From NCBI RefSeq assembly GCF_004000745.1, contig NZ_BILV01000041.1:1-55753 (forward strand): a stretch of DNA of 55,753 bases. The letters are read 5' to 3'. Positions 16,114 through 24,357 of the stretch are shown here, one piece after another. Origin of the DNA: Paenibacillus barengoltzii NBRC 101215. Its GTDB lineage: Bacteria; Bacillota; Bacilli; Paenibacillales; Paenibacillaceae. Every line of letters starts with the position of its first letter. Position 1 is the first letter of the stretch. Both the position numbers and the translations under genes were made by a program. The notes beneath the pieces are model-generated. The model was not told the origin of the DNA and did not search any database. It saw only the letters and a list, made by a program, of their open reading frames with translations.

Positions 16114-17547
16114 TTATTCGCCGGGGATGCCCGGCTTCGTGACTTGCAGCGGATTCAGGATGTCCGCGGCGCGTTCGGCGGTCAGCCAGCCGCCGCTCAC
16201 AGCGACCTGCTCCACCGACAGCCCCTCGCGCCGGGCGATCCCGGCAATCTCGGCAGCCGCCTCGTAGCCGAGATGCGGGACCAGCGCGGTGGCGAGCACG
16301 GTGGAGCGCCGCAGATGCTCGCGGCATACGCCCTCGTTGACGGCGATGCCGCGAATGCAGCGCTGCTCGAACAGCGGCACGGCCCGCCCCAGAATCTCCA
16401 GCGATTCCAGCAGGGAATCGGCGATCAGCGGGCCGTACGCGTTCAGTTCGAGCTGGCCGCTCGCGGCGGCCCAAGTGATCGCGGCATCGTTCGCGATCAC
16501 GCGCATGGCCGCTTGGCCGGCCATTTCCGCCATGACGGGGTTCACCTTCCCCGGCATGATCGACGAGCCGGCCTGGACGGCGGGCAGCGTGTACTCGCCG
16601 ATGCCCCCGGCGGGGCCGGACGCCAGCAACCGCAGGTCGCCGGCGATCTTGAACAGCGTCACGGCTGCCGCTTTCAGCAGCCCGGACACCTCGACGAAGA
16701 CGTCCATATTCTGCGTCCCGTCCATCGGAAATTCGCTGCGCACCAGGCCCAGCCCGGTCAACTCCTGCAGCGTGTCGGTGACCTGGAAAATGTAAGCGCG
16801 CGGAGCGTCGAGTCCCGTGCCGATCGCTGTGCCGCCGAGATGCATCTCGCGCAGCCGCTCTTCGGCTTTGTACAGCCGCCATCGGTCGCGGGCGACCGCC
16901 TTGGCGTAAGCGCCAAACCCCTGGCCGGCCATCATCGGCAAGGCATCCATCAGCTGCGTGCGCCCGAGCTTCAGCACATCCGCGAATTCCCGCTCCTTCT
17001 CCTGCAGTGCCTCTTGCAGGGAGGCGTATGCGTCGCTGAGCGGGCGCAGCAGCCGGATCGCCGCGATTCGGAGCGCGGTGGGGTACACGTCGTTGGTCGA
17101 TTGACATCGGTTGACGTGGTCCAACGGATGGACCAGGTGGTAGTCGCCTTTGGTCCCACCCAGCCGTTCAATCGCTAAATTGGCGACCACCTCGTTGACG
17201 TTCATATGCGTGGACGTGCCCGCGCCGCCCTGCAGGGCATCCACGACGAATTGATCGGCCAAGGCACCGCCCGCAATCTTGTCGCATGCCCACTCAATCG
17301 CCGAAGCCACATCAGCCGGGATCAAGCCGAGCCGGCCGTTCACTCGCGCCGCCGCTTTCTTGACCACGGCGATCGCTTCGATCAGCCGGGGATGGACGGG
17401 CCGCCCGCTGACCGGAAAATTCTCGATCGCTCGCGCCGTATGAATGCCGTAATAGACTTCTGCCGGGATCGCTTTGGGGCCTAGCGCGTCGGTCTCCATG
17501 CGATATTTTGGATCCGAATCGGGTTCATTTGAGAATGGTTGACGCAT
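16114..17547 (-). CDS. aspA: aspartate ammonia-lyase (aspartase), linked to hydF
   Basis: A 477-residue member of the aspartase/fumarase superfamily, which splits aspartate into fumarate and ammonium. The signature GSSIMPGKVNPVMAE with the catalytic serine loop is intact. So are GGAGTSTHMNVNEVVAN and the early TDALGPKAIPAEVYYGIHTARA, which fits aspartase better than fumarase or argininosuccinate lyase. It is directly upstream of hydF in one operon. Aspartase genes are known to sit in [FeFe]-hydrogenase maturation clusters of other bacteria. The suggested role there is supplying ammonium for the bridging amine of the H-cluster; that role here is inference. It could also serve fumarate or nitrogen metabolism. 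Confidence 0.88.
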   Translation of the reverse strand: MRQPFSNEPDSDPKYRMETDALGPKAIPAEVYYGIHTARAIENFPVSGRPVHPRLIEAIAVVKKAAARVNGRLGLIPADVASAIEWACDKIAGGALADQFVVDALQGGAGTSTHMNVNEVVANLAIERLGGTKGDYHLVHPLDHVNRCQSTNDVYPTALRIAAIRLLRPLSDAYASLQEALQEKEREFADVLKLGRTQLMDALPMMAGQGFGAYAKAVARDRWRLYKAEERLREMHLGGTAIGTGLDAPRAYIFQVTDTLQELTGLGLVRSEFPMDGTQNMDVFVEVSGLLKAAAVTLFKIAGDLRLLASGPAGGIGEYTLPAVQAGSSIMPGKVNPVMAEMAGQAAMRVIANDAAITWAAASGQLELNAYGPLIADSLLESLEILGRAVPLFEQRCIRGIAVNEGVCREHLRRSTVLATALVPHLGYEAAAEIAGIARREGLSVEQVAVSGGWLTAERAADILNPLQVTKPGIPGE

Positions 17548-17706
17548 TGGGGTTCGCCTCCGACAAATGTCAATCTCTTCCTCTCCATCGTAGTTGAAAG
17601 CGATTTCGGAAAACAGTAAAGAAGATCACGCTAAAGCCTAGAAGGAACTTGTTCTAAAGACGGTTTTTCGTCCATAAGCTAGGGATAAGAAGGAGGGGTA
17701 CATGCC

Positions 17707-17988
17707 ATGGTCGAACCAAATAAAGCCAAGCATCAGGAGCTGCACTTGCTGAATCGCAAGCTGCTGGATATTACAGGGGTCCTCAATGTGGAGAGCTTCG
17801 ACAGCGAGGAGTTTTTACTTCAAACCGAACTTGGTGCGATGACGATCCGAGGGCATAATTTACATATCAAAAACCTGAACCTGGAGCAGGGACTGGTCAG
17901 CATCGAAGGTACGGTGAACTCGCTTTCGTATTTGGACCCGGGGTCCAATTCGTCCAGTAAGGGCCTGCTCGGCAAGCTGTTCCGATGA
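17707..17988 (+). CDS. yabP: YabP, sporulation protein for spore coat/cortex formation
   Basis: A 93-residue protein matching the YabP/YqfC family: short, with a beta-rich core (NRKLLDITGVLNVESFDSEEFLLQTELGAMTIRG). In Bacillus subtilis yabP and yabQ are transcribed in the mother cell and loss of yabQ blocks cortex formation. The ATG follows AAGGAGGGG. The stop codon overlaps the ATG of yabQ by four bases (ATGA), so the pair is coupled. In other Bacillales this gene follows rqcP directly; here the hydrogen island separates them. Confidence 0.88.
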   Translation: MVEPNKAKHQELHLLNRKLLDITGVLNVESFDSEEFLLQTELGAMTIRGHNLHIKNLNLEQGLVSIEGTVNSLSYLDPGSNSSSKGLLGKLFR

Positions 17989-18572
17989 ATTTGGAGACAC
18001 AATGGGCGACCCTGCTCTGGATGCTGGCATCCGGGGGGATCATGGGCATCGCCTTTGACAGCTATCGCGTCGTCTCGGGACAACTCCGGTTTCCCCGCTG
18101 GAGTGTCCATGCCCTCGATTTGCTCTACTGGTTGGCTGCCGCCTTATTCGTCTTTCGTACGTTGTATCACAGCAACCATGGGGAACTAAGGTTCTATGTT
18201 TTTTTAGGACTTTTTTTAGGTATTTGGATTTATTTTTTGTTCCTTAGTTCTCTCACCGAGCGTTTTGTGTTAATGTTAATGAGGATAGCTAACAAATTTT
18301 ATCGGTTTATCGTACGAACGATCGAGATTTTCATCATCGCTCCGTTACAATGGTTGGTCAAAATGATCCGCGTTCTGCTCGGATTCGTTTGGATCGTGCT
18401 GCTGTTCCTAGGCCGGATCACCTTGTTGCCGATTTGGAAGCTGCTCGTATGGGTGCTTAGACCTATATGGACAAGACTTCGGATTCCGCAAGGGGTGGAC
18501 AAGATTCGGCGCTCAGCGGTCGTGTGGCGAGAGCGCATTTTGCGTCTATTACGCTGGTTCTACAAGGAATAA
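17985..18572 (+). CDS. yabQ: YabQ, spore cortex biosynthesis membrane protein
   Basis: A 195-residue membrane protein of the YabQ family. The N-terminal half holds about four hydrophobic segments (for example LLWMLASGGIMGIAFDSY, LDLLYWLAAALFVFRTLY and FLGLFLGIWIYFLFL). The C-terminal half has two more hydrophobic stretches and a very basic end (RRSAVVWRERILRLLRWFYKE). YabQ localises to the membranes around the forespore and is needed for cortex peptidoglycan. It overlaps yabP at its start and lies 19 nt before divIC. Family is clear from sequence and synteny; mechanism is unknown. Confidence 0.88.
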   Translation: MNLETQWATLLWMLASGGIMGIAFDSYRVVSGQLRFPRWSVHALDLLYWLAAALFVFRTLYHSNHGELRFYVFLGLFLGIWIYFLFLSSLTERFVLMLMRIANKFYRFIVRTIEIFIIAPLQWLVKMIRVLLGFVWIVLLFLGRITLLPIWKLLVWVLRPIWTRLRIPQGVDKIRRSAVVWRERILRLLRWFYKE

Positions 18573-18591
18573 GGCTGGGAGGTGTGCCTTG

Positions 18592-18948
18592 GTGCGCGAA
18601 GTGTCGACAAATCCGAAACCATCGAACAAAACTTCATCTTCCGGAAACGGATCTGCTTTCGCTAAGCGCAGGTTGCGGATCTGGATGGGATTTATGGTCC
18701 TGTTTTTAAGCTGGGCCGGATATACGTACATCTCGCAAGCCGGGGAGATCGGCAGCAAATCGCAAGAGCTGGCGGAGCGGCAAGCCGCCAAGGCAGCCAG
18801 TGAGCAGAGCTTGAACCAGCTCAAATATGAGATTGACCGTTTGAATGACCCCGAATACATTGGACAAATTGCCATGAAGAAATATGGTCTGTACAAACCG
18901 GGTGAAATCCCTGTCCGGGTATCCGAGTCCGAAGCCGGAAATGACTGA
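18592..18948 (+). CDS. divIC: DivIC/FtsB-family septum formation initiator
   Basis: A 118-residue bitopic membrane protein. A basic cytoplasmic N-terminus is followed by one membrane helix (about residues 28-45, WMGFMVLFLSWAGYTYI), a coiled coil (AGEIGSKSQELAERQAAKAASEQ onwards), and the end motif DPEYIGQIAMKKYGLYKPGE. DivIC joins FtsL and DivIB in the divisome and is also needed for asymmetric septation. Two adjacent starts are possible, TTG 18589 and GTG 18592; the latter is 7 nt from GGGAGGTG and is chosen. Confidence 0.9.
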   Translation: MREVSTNPKPSNKTSSSGNGSAFAKRRLRIWMGFMVLFLSWAGYTYISQAGEIGSKSQELAERQAAKAASEQSLNQLKYEIDRLNDPEYIGQIAMKKYGLYKPGEIPVRVSESEAGND

Positions 18949-18978
18949 CCCCATGCGGGTTGACGGGACATCCGTCTG

Positions 18979-19007
18979 TTGACCTTGTTTCAGTCATTCG
19001 GTATAAT
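18979..19007 (+). promoter_or_regulatory. sigma-A promoter of yabR
   Basis: TTGACC (18979-18984), a 17-nt spacer, and a perfect TATAAT (19002-19007), 66 nt before the yabR ATG. This makes yabR independent of divIC read-through. Confidence 0.8.
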
Positions 19008-19072
19008 CAAATCACCGCAGTCAAGATTTCGAGGCCTGGCTGTATATTTTTAAGGGAGGATCATTTTATTTT

Positions 19073-19543
19073 ATGGCAATTGAAGTGGGCACCAAGTTAG
19101 AAGGAAAAGTGACAGGCATCACGCATTTCGGAGCATTTGTGGATCTGTCAGGAGGTGTCACGGGTCTCGTTCATATTTCGGAGATCGCCGATAATTACGT
19201 GAAAGACGTTAACGATCATCTGAAAATCGGCGATACGGTTACCGTTAAGGTAATCAATGTCGATAAGGACGGTAAGATCGGACTTTCCATCAAGCAGGCT
19301 GTTGACAAACCGGCCGAAGCCAGACCGCCTCGTGCACCGAGAACGGACCGGCCAATCGGAGGTGACCGTCCTGGCGGCGGATTTAACCGGGACCGGGGAG
19401 GACGCTCTTTTAAGCCCCCAGCCAGCAAATCCTCATTCGAAGACAAAGTTTCTCGTTTCCTGAAGGACAGCGAGGAGCGCATTTCTTCGTTGAAGAAGAA
19501 TACGGAAGGCAAACGCGGAGGTCGCGGAGCCAAACGAATGTAA
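19073..19543 (+). CDS. yabR: YabR, S1-domain RNA-binding protein
   Basis: A 156-residue protein. Residues 1-75 form one S1 RNA-binding domain (GTKLEGKVTGITHFGAFVDL, then GLVHISEIADNYVKD and IGDTVTVKVINVDKDGKIGLS). The rest is a basic, glycine- and arginine-rich tail (GGDRPGGGFNRDRGGRSF) ending in RGGRGAKRM, likely disordered and RNA-binding. It resembles YabR/general stress protein 13 of Bacillus, which associates with ribosomes. It has its own promoter and terminator, so it is monocistronic. In B. subtilis two tRNA genes follow this gene; none is visible here. Confidence 0.9.
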   Translation: MAIEVGTKLEGKVTGITHFGAFVDLSGGVTGLVHISEIADNYVKDVNDHLKIGDTVTVKVINVDKDGKIGLSIKQAVDKPAEARPPRAPRTDRPIGGDRPGGGFNRDRGGRSFKPPASKSSFEDKVSRFLKDSEERISSLKKNTEGKRGGRGAKRM

Positions 19544-19570
19544 TCCCTGAAAATTTAACTACTCAAACCC

Positions 19571-19602
19571 ACCGTAGGCGAATCGCTCGCCTGCGGTTTT
19601 TT
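19571..19602 (+). terminator. intrinsic terminator after yabR
   Basis: ACCGTAGGCGA (19571-19581) pairs with TCGCCTGCGGT (19587-19597), one mismatch or wobble, around ATCGC, followed by TTTTT. Confidence 0.85.
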
Positions 19603-19836
19603 GTTTGCTTTCGTGCCCCAATCTTCATAAGTTGACTTTTGCCTATGCGATTAAACAGGTTTTGTCGCCTCTGGGCTTTTTGCCGACAGGTTCTTACGGT
19701 TTTTTACGAGGAGCGCGTTTAAATAGCCTTTGTTCGTAGACACAGCCTGGGATTTCCCATGCGAACATAGAAACCCCTGATGCGGTCCATCGCTATGGGG
19801 GGCCTGGATTCGCGCGGTGTCGGCGTTCTCTCTCAA

Positions 19837-19904
19837 TTTGTCGGAAATTTCTTTGGCACCGGCTCCGATATCTGACAAACTTTCCGGTTCTAGCCTCCTA
19901 TAAT
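19837..19904 (+). promoter_or_regulatory. spoIIE promoter with long spacer and two Spo0A-box-like sites
   Basis: CTGACA (19872-19877) and a perfect TATAAT (19899-19904) are separated by 21 nt, not 17. Such overlong spacers are known at Spo0A-activated sigma-A promoters, including B. subtilis spoIIE and spoIIG. Two Spo0A-box-like words flank or overlap the -35: TTTGTCGGA (19837-19845) on the plus strand and TCTGACAAA (19871-19879) on the minus strand. Each differs from TTTGTCRAA at one position. The rest of the yabR-spoIIE gap (19603-19836) shows nothing I can identify. Confidence 0.65.
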
Positions 19905-19942
19905 GGGACATACCTTACTAATTTGGAAAAGGCGGTGCCAGG

Positions 19943-22450
19943 ATGTTGAATAAGTGGAATGTCACCCTGTTTCCAGGGATGAGAAAGGCGAAGGCATGGG
20001 ACAAGGGAGCGATGCGGAAGATGCTGCTAGACCAGCCAATCATCCAGCGGGCTGGGCGGCTGTTCGCGGTCAACAAGTGGACCGGACTGCTTCTAGCGAT
20101 GAGCTTCCTGCTGGGCCGGGCGACGATCTTGGACGAGCTGGCTCCTTTTGCCGTCGCTTTCTTTGCGGTGATTCGCTTCATGCGGCGGGATATCGCGTGG
20201 TTCGCGGGGGCGGCGATGGTCGGCGGAGCGTTGTTGACGCCGGGGGCTCATCTTCATGCGATAGAAATCGCCGTGGAGCTGTTGATCTTCGCCTTGTTAC
20301 AAAAGGGACTGGAGTCTTTTGAACGGGCAGATCTCTCCTATGCGCCGATTATGGTATTTACGAGTACGTTCTTCGTTGGGATGTTCGGGGCGGTAATTGG
20401 CCCTTCCCTGACTTGGTACACACTTGCGATGACCGTAATGGATGCGCTGCTCAGCTTCGTACTGACGCTGGTCTTCATTCAGGCTGTCCCGGTGTTTACT
20501 TACCGGAAGAAGCATTACCAGCTGCGCGGGGAGGAAATTTTGTGCCTCGTGATTCTGCTGGCTTCCGTGATGACCGGTACGGTTGGATGGGAGATTCAAG
20601 GATTATCGGCGGAGCACGTGTTGTCGAGGTACCTGATCCTGCTGTTCGCCTTGGCAGGCGGTGCCCCTTTAGGCGCTTCGGTTGGCGTCATCACCGGCTT
20701 GATTCTCAGCCTTGCTGATACATCGGCCTTGTACCAAATGAGCTTGCTGGCGTTCTCCGGGATGCTGGCCGGGATGCTCCGGGAAGGACGGAAATGGGCG
20801 GTCGGATTCGGCATGCTGCTCGGTTCGTCCATTCTGTCCATCTATATTGCCGGCCCGGCGGATGTGATGTCCTCCACTTGGGAGAGCTGCGTCGCAGTTC
20901 TATTCTTCCTGCTGACCCCCAAAAAGACGGTTCAAGTGATTGCCAAATACGTGCCCGGCACACAGGAGCATGCTAAAACGCAGCATGAATACGCCAAACG
21001 GGTACGCGATATCACAGCTGGCCGGGTGGCGCAGTTCTCCCAAGTCTTCAAGCAGCTGGCGCGCAGCTTCGGACAAGTATCCAGCACTGGGGAAATCGCA
21101 AAGCGCAGCGAGGAGATTGACCATTTCATGAACGCGGTGACCCAGGGCGCTTGCGCGACCTGCTTCCGCAAGAATACTTGCTGGGAGGGTCGATTCTATC
21201 AGACGTACAAGCTGATGACGGAGATGATGACCGCGATTGAGGAGAAGCCAGACATTACCCCGGACGAGCTGCCGGCCAGATGGTTGAAGATGTGCGCGAA
21301 AACCGACCAGGTGTTGGACATTATGAAACACGAGTACGATCTGTATCAGCACGATCTGCATTGGAAACGGCAAATTTACGACAGCCGCCAGTTGGTGGCT
21401 GAGCAACTCTCCGGTGTCTCGCAGGTGATGGAGGACCTGGCCCGGGAGATCCAACGGGAAGGACAAGCCATGTACAAGCAAGAGGAGCAAATCCGCGAAG
21501 CGTTAGAGAAAATGGGCTTGTCTATTCATAGCATCGACATTGTGAGTCTGGATCACGGGAATGTGGAGATCGAAATTGTACATGCGTACACCCGAGGTTT
21601 TGATGAATGCCGGAAGATTATTGCTCCGCTGCTGTCCGATATCCTCGGCGAGCATATCGCAGTCATGAATGAAATTCATCATGGAGGCAGAGAAGGCCTG
21701 GCGACCGTCACCTTCGGCTCGGCGAAAGCGTTTGAAATCACGACCGGGGTTGCCGGCACCGCGAAAGGCGGGGACATGCTCTCCGGTGACAGCTTTAGCG
21801 CCAAGGAGCTGGGCAACGGCACGTTCGCTGTGGCGATCAGCGATGGGATGGGCAACGGGGAGCGCGCGCGGCTGGAGAGCAGTACGGCGCTGAACATCCT
21901 CGAGCAGCTGTTGCAGTCCGGCATGGAGGAGACGCTGGCGATTAAATCGGTGAACTCGATTCTGATGCTGCGTTCGCCCGATGAGGTGTACGCGACGGTG
22001 GACATGGCGCTGATTGATCAATATACGGCGCGGACAACGTTTATGAAGATCGGCTCCTCCCCAAGCTTCATCAAGCGAGGTTCAGAGGTCATCCCGGTGA
22101 CGGCCAGCAACCTGCCGATCGGCATCATCCAGGATATTGAGGTTGATCTGGTGTCCGTTCAGCTTTATCCGGGAGATACCTTGATCATGATGACGGACGG
22201 CATCTACGATGCGCCGGGCCCTGCGGTGAACAAGGAGCTGTGGATCAAGCGGCTGATCCAAGAGATCCAGGCCGAGGATCCGCAAGAGATCGCCGATTGT
22301 CTGCTGGAGTCCGTTATCCGGTATCAGAAGAACGTCATTCATGATGATATGACCGTAGTTGTGGCGAATATCGATCATATGCAGCCAGAGTGGGCTACGT
22401 TGCATATCCCCGGCATCAGCCGATTGGAGCGACCGCGTACCGTGAGTTAA
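19943..22450 (+). CDS. spoIIE: SpoIIE, stage II sporulation serine phosphatase
   Basis: An 835-residue protein of normal SpoIIE size. Residues about 45-340 contain roughly ten membrane segments. A central region (about 350-590) mediates FtsZ binding and oligomerisation and carries the cysteine cluster CATCFRKNTCWEGRFY. The C-terminal PP2C domain has the metal-binding motifs GDSFSAKELGNGTFAVAISDGMGNG (D634 in the second) and MTDGIYDAPG. SpoIIE sits at the polar septum and dephosphorylates SpoIIAA, releasing sigma-F in the forespore. The start follows AAGGCGGTG. Its own promoter and a terminator make it monocistronic. Confidence 0.96.
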   Translation: MLNKWNVTLFPGMRKAKAWDKGAMRKMLLDQPIIQRAGRLFAVNKWTGLLLAMSFLLGRATILDELAPFAVAFFAVIRFMRRDIAWFAGAAMVGGALLTPGAHLHAIEIAVELLIFALLQKGLESFERADLSYAPIMVFTSTFFVGMFGAVIGPSLTWYTLAMTVMDALLSFVLTLVFIQAVPVFTYRKKHYQLRGEEILCLVILLASVMTGTVGWEIQGLSAEHVLSRYLILLFALAGGAPLGASVGVITGLILSLADTSALYQMSLLAFSGMLAGMLREGRKWAVGFGMLLGSSILSIYIAGPADVMSSTWESCVAVLFFLLTPKKTVQVIAKYVPGTQEHAKTQHEYAKRVRDITAGRVAQFSQVFKQLARSFGQVSSTGEIAKRSEEIDHFMNAVTQGACATCFRKNTCWEGRFYQTYKLMTEMMTAIEEKPDITPDELPARWLKMCAKTDQVLDIMKHEYDLYQHDLHWKRQIYDSRQLVAEQLSGVSQVMEDLAREIQREGQAMYKQEEQIREALEKMGLSIHSIDIVSLDHGNVEIEIVHAYTRGFDECRKIIAPLLSDILGEHIAVMNEIHHGGREGLATVTFGSAKAFEITTGVAGTAKGGDMLSGDSFSAKELGNGTFAVAISDGMGNGERARLESSTALNILEQLLQSGMEETLAIKSVNSILMLRSPDEVYATVDMALIDQYTARTTFMKIGSSPSFIKRGSEVIPVTASNLPIGIIQDIEVDLVSVQLYPGDTLIMMTDGIYDAPGPAVNKELWIKRLIQEIQAEDPQEIADCLLESVIRYQKNVIHDDMTVVVANIDHMQPEWATLHIPGISRLERPRTVS

Positions 22451-22455
22451 CCGAG

Positions 22456-22486
22456 AGCTTGAGGTGAGAACCTCAGGTTCTTTTTT
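22456..22486 (+). terminator. intrinsic terminator after spoIIE
   Basis: AGCTTGAGGT (22456-22465) pairs with ACCTCAGGTT (22470-22479) around GAGA, followed by CTTTTTT. The core GCTTGAGGTGAGAACCTCAG is almost the same as the terminator at 26311-26345. Confidence 0.85.
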
Positions 22487-22624
22487 CTTAGGTGCGAGGA
22501 ATGGAGTTGAATCCAAGGATTCAAGGATATGGAAGGAATACATTTTTTTGATATTTTCAACTTTGTTCGATGGGAGTAGAATTATGGTGGTTAACTTACT
22601 TTTCGTTAGGAAGAAGGGATGACA

Positions 22625-23098
22625 ATGAATCGCACAGAGGCACGATACGACCTGGACATGATTGTGACCTGGGGAGATTGCGATGCGGCGGGGATTTCCT
22701 ATTACGCGAAAAATTTTGACTGGTTTACGAATGGACGCATGAGATTGCTCGAGTCTTATGGGCTGCCTTATATGAGCGCCTTTCACCATCAAGGGATTTC
22801 GCTTGTCTGCTTGACGGCAGATTGCCAATATAAAAAAATGCTGCGTCCTGAAGAAAGAGTGACGCTCAGCACTTGGATCAGCTCATTGACCCGAAGTCGA
22901 ATGGCTTTTTCCTATCAGCTGTATAAGGAAGGCGGGGTGCTGGCTGCTGAGGGGATGACGACCCATGCGTACGTGGACGAGCATGGGCAGCCCGTCAACC
23001 TGGAGAAGCGGCATCCGGAGCTGTGGAATCAGTTAACTGAAACCCACCGGCAACGCAGTGAACAAGTTCGTGAGAGCGGAGGGTCGCCCCATGCGTAG
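22625..23098 (+). CDS. acyl-CoA thioesterase of the hot-dog 4HBT/YbgC family
   Basis: A 157-residue single hot-dog domain. The N-terminal motif VTWGDCDAAGISYYAKNFDWF matches the 4-hydroxybenzoyl-CoA/YbgC thioesterase signature, with the catalytic aspartate in DCDAAG. These enzymes hydrolyse short-chain or aromatic acyl-CoA, sometimes acyl-ACP. Two in-frame ATGs exist; 22625 is chosen because GAAGGG (22613-22618) is 6 nt upstream, whereas 22619 would touch it. A weak promoter may be TTTTCA (22554) with TAGAAT (22577). The gene overlaps the next by eight bases, starting a tight three-gene operon. The physiological substrate is unknown. Confidence 0.8.
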   Translation: MNRTEARYDLDMIVTWGDCDAAGISYYAKNFDWFTNGRMRLLESYGLPYMSAFHHQGISLVCLTADCQYKKMLRPEERVTLSTWISSLTRSRMAFSYQLYKEGGVLAAEGMTTHAYVDEHGQPVNLEKRHPELWNQLTETHRQRSEQVRESGGSPHA

Positions 23099-24344
23099 CG
23101 GCAGAGTAGTGATTACCGGCTCTGGCGCGGTGACGCCGGTGGGCATCGGCGTTCCGGCCTACTGGCAGGGATTGCTTGCGGGAGTAAGCGGCGTGGCAGC
23201 GATTACGCGATATGACGCGGAAGCGATGCCCGTGAAAATTGCCGCAGAAGTGAAGGATTTTAACCCGGCCGACTTTATGCCGCGGAAGCTGGTCGGACAA
23301 TCGGATATTTTTATGCAGTTTGCCTTTGCTGCGGCGCAAGAAGCGCTGGAAAACAGCCGGCTGAAGGCGCGTCCCGAACGGATTGGCATCGTGGTAGGTA
23401 CGGCGCTGGGTGGCATTTCCTCGGCGGCGCAAGCGCAGGAGCATATCACTAGCAGCGGCAGCTATCGGGTGTCGCCTCATCTGGTGCCGAAGATATTGGG
23501 CAATATTGCGGCGGCTCACATCTCCATCATGCATGGCATCCAAGGGCCAAGCCTCACCGTCAACACCGCCTGCTCCTCCGGGGCAGACGCGATTGGTATG
23601 GCGCGGATGCTGCTGCTCTCGGGACAAGCTGATGCCGTGCTGGCTGTTGGTGCGGAGTCGATTTTGTCCGCGCTGATGGGGGCGGGCTTGTCCGCAGCTC
23701 GGGCGTTGTCTACACGGAATGAAGAGCCGTCTCGGGCCAGCCGACCATTCGAGCGGGACCGTGACGGGTTCGTGATGGGCGAAGGCGCCGGCGCGGTGCT
23801 GCTGGAGACGCTGGAGCATGCCGAAGCGCGGGACGCTGAGATTCAAGCCGAGCTGCTCGGCTACGCCAACAGTTCAGATGCTTACCATGTCACCTCGCCG
23901 GAACCAAGCGGCAGCGGACAAATTCGTTGTTTGCGCATGGCGCTGGATCAGGCCGGAGTCGGCGCAACCGATATCGATTACATCAACGCGCATGGCACTT
24001 CAACTCCACTCGGTGATCGGATTGAAACGGAATCGTTGAAGGCAGTCTTTGGTGAACACGCTGGACAAATTCCTGTTAGTTCGACCAAGGGAGCGACAGG
24101 GCATCTGATGGGCGCCGGCGGAGTGACGGAGCTGATTGCTTGCATCGGTGCGATTCGGGAAGGTATTGTGCCGCCAACGTTAAATTACGAGCATCCGGAT
24201 CCGGAATGCGATCTTGATTATGTTCCGAACCGGCCGCGAGCCGCCCGGGTACGGATGGCGATGTCGAACGCCTTTGGTTTTGGCGGCCAGAACTCGTCGC
24301 TCATTGTGGGCGAATATAACGGAAGTGCAAATCCACGAAGATAG
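23091..24344 (+). CDS. FabF-like beta-ketoacyl synthase (KS)
   Basis: A 417-residue condensing enzyme of FabF length and fold. The catalytic triad is complete: C161 in NTACSSGAD, H301 in NAHGTSTPLGD and H338 in STKGATGHLMGAGG with K333. It should therefore do decarboxylative Claisen condensation on an acyl carrier protein. The gatekeeper loop GFGGQNSS near the end is as in FabF. It is not in a fatty acid synthesis cluster: neighbours are a thioesterase and an acyl-CoA ligase, with no acyl carrier protein nearby. ATG 23091 follows GCGGAGGG; an upstream in-frame ATG at 23058 lies inside the thioesterase gene. It is likely a dedicated KS for a specialised lipid or polyketide; the product is unknown. 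Confidence 0.85.
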   Translation: MRSGRVVITGSGAVTPVGIGVPAYWQGLLAGVSGVAAITRYDAEAMPVKIAAEVKDFNPADFMPRKLVGQSDIFMQFAFAAAQEALENSRLKARPERIGIVVGTALGGISSAAQAQEHITSSGSYRVSPHLVPKILGNIAAAHISIMHGIQGPSLTVNTACSSGADAIGMARMLLLSGQADAVLAVGAESILSALMGAGLSAARALSTRNEEPSRASRPFERDRDGFVMGEGAGAVLLETLEHAEARDAEIQAELLGYANSSDAYHVTSPEPSGSGQIRCLRMALDQAGVGATDIDYINAHGTSTPLGDRIETESLKAVFGEHAGQIPVSSTKGATGHLMGAGGVTELIACIGAIREGIVPPTLNYEHPDPECDLDYVPNRPRAARVRMAMSNAFGFGGQNSSLIVGEYNGSANPRR

Positions 24345-24357
24345 GGAGGATCCATCG

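Noticed and set aside
15866..17107. 413-residue minus-strand frame across hydF and aspA
   Set aside because: It is in another frame of aspA and hydF, Arg/Ala/Gly-rich and without motifs; both real genes have full signatures.
16060..17178. 372-residue plus-strand frame opposite aspA
   Set aside because: Antisense shadow of aspA; composition rich in His, Arg, Gln and Gly.
17641..17660. SOS box in GAACTTGTTCT before yabP
   Set aside because: The half-sites GAAC and GTTC are only two bases apart; the Bacillus LexA site needs four.
19603..19836. tRNA genes expected here by synteny with B. subtilis
   Set aside because: No cloverleaf, TTCGA loop or CCA end can be seen.
19651..19911. 86-residue open frame on the minus strand between yabR and spoIIE
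   Set aside because: It covers the spoIIE promoter, lacks a ribosome site before its ATG (the AGGAGG lies inside the frame) and its sequence resembles no family.
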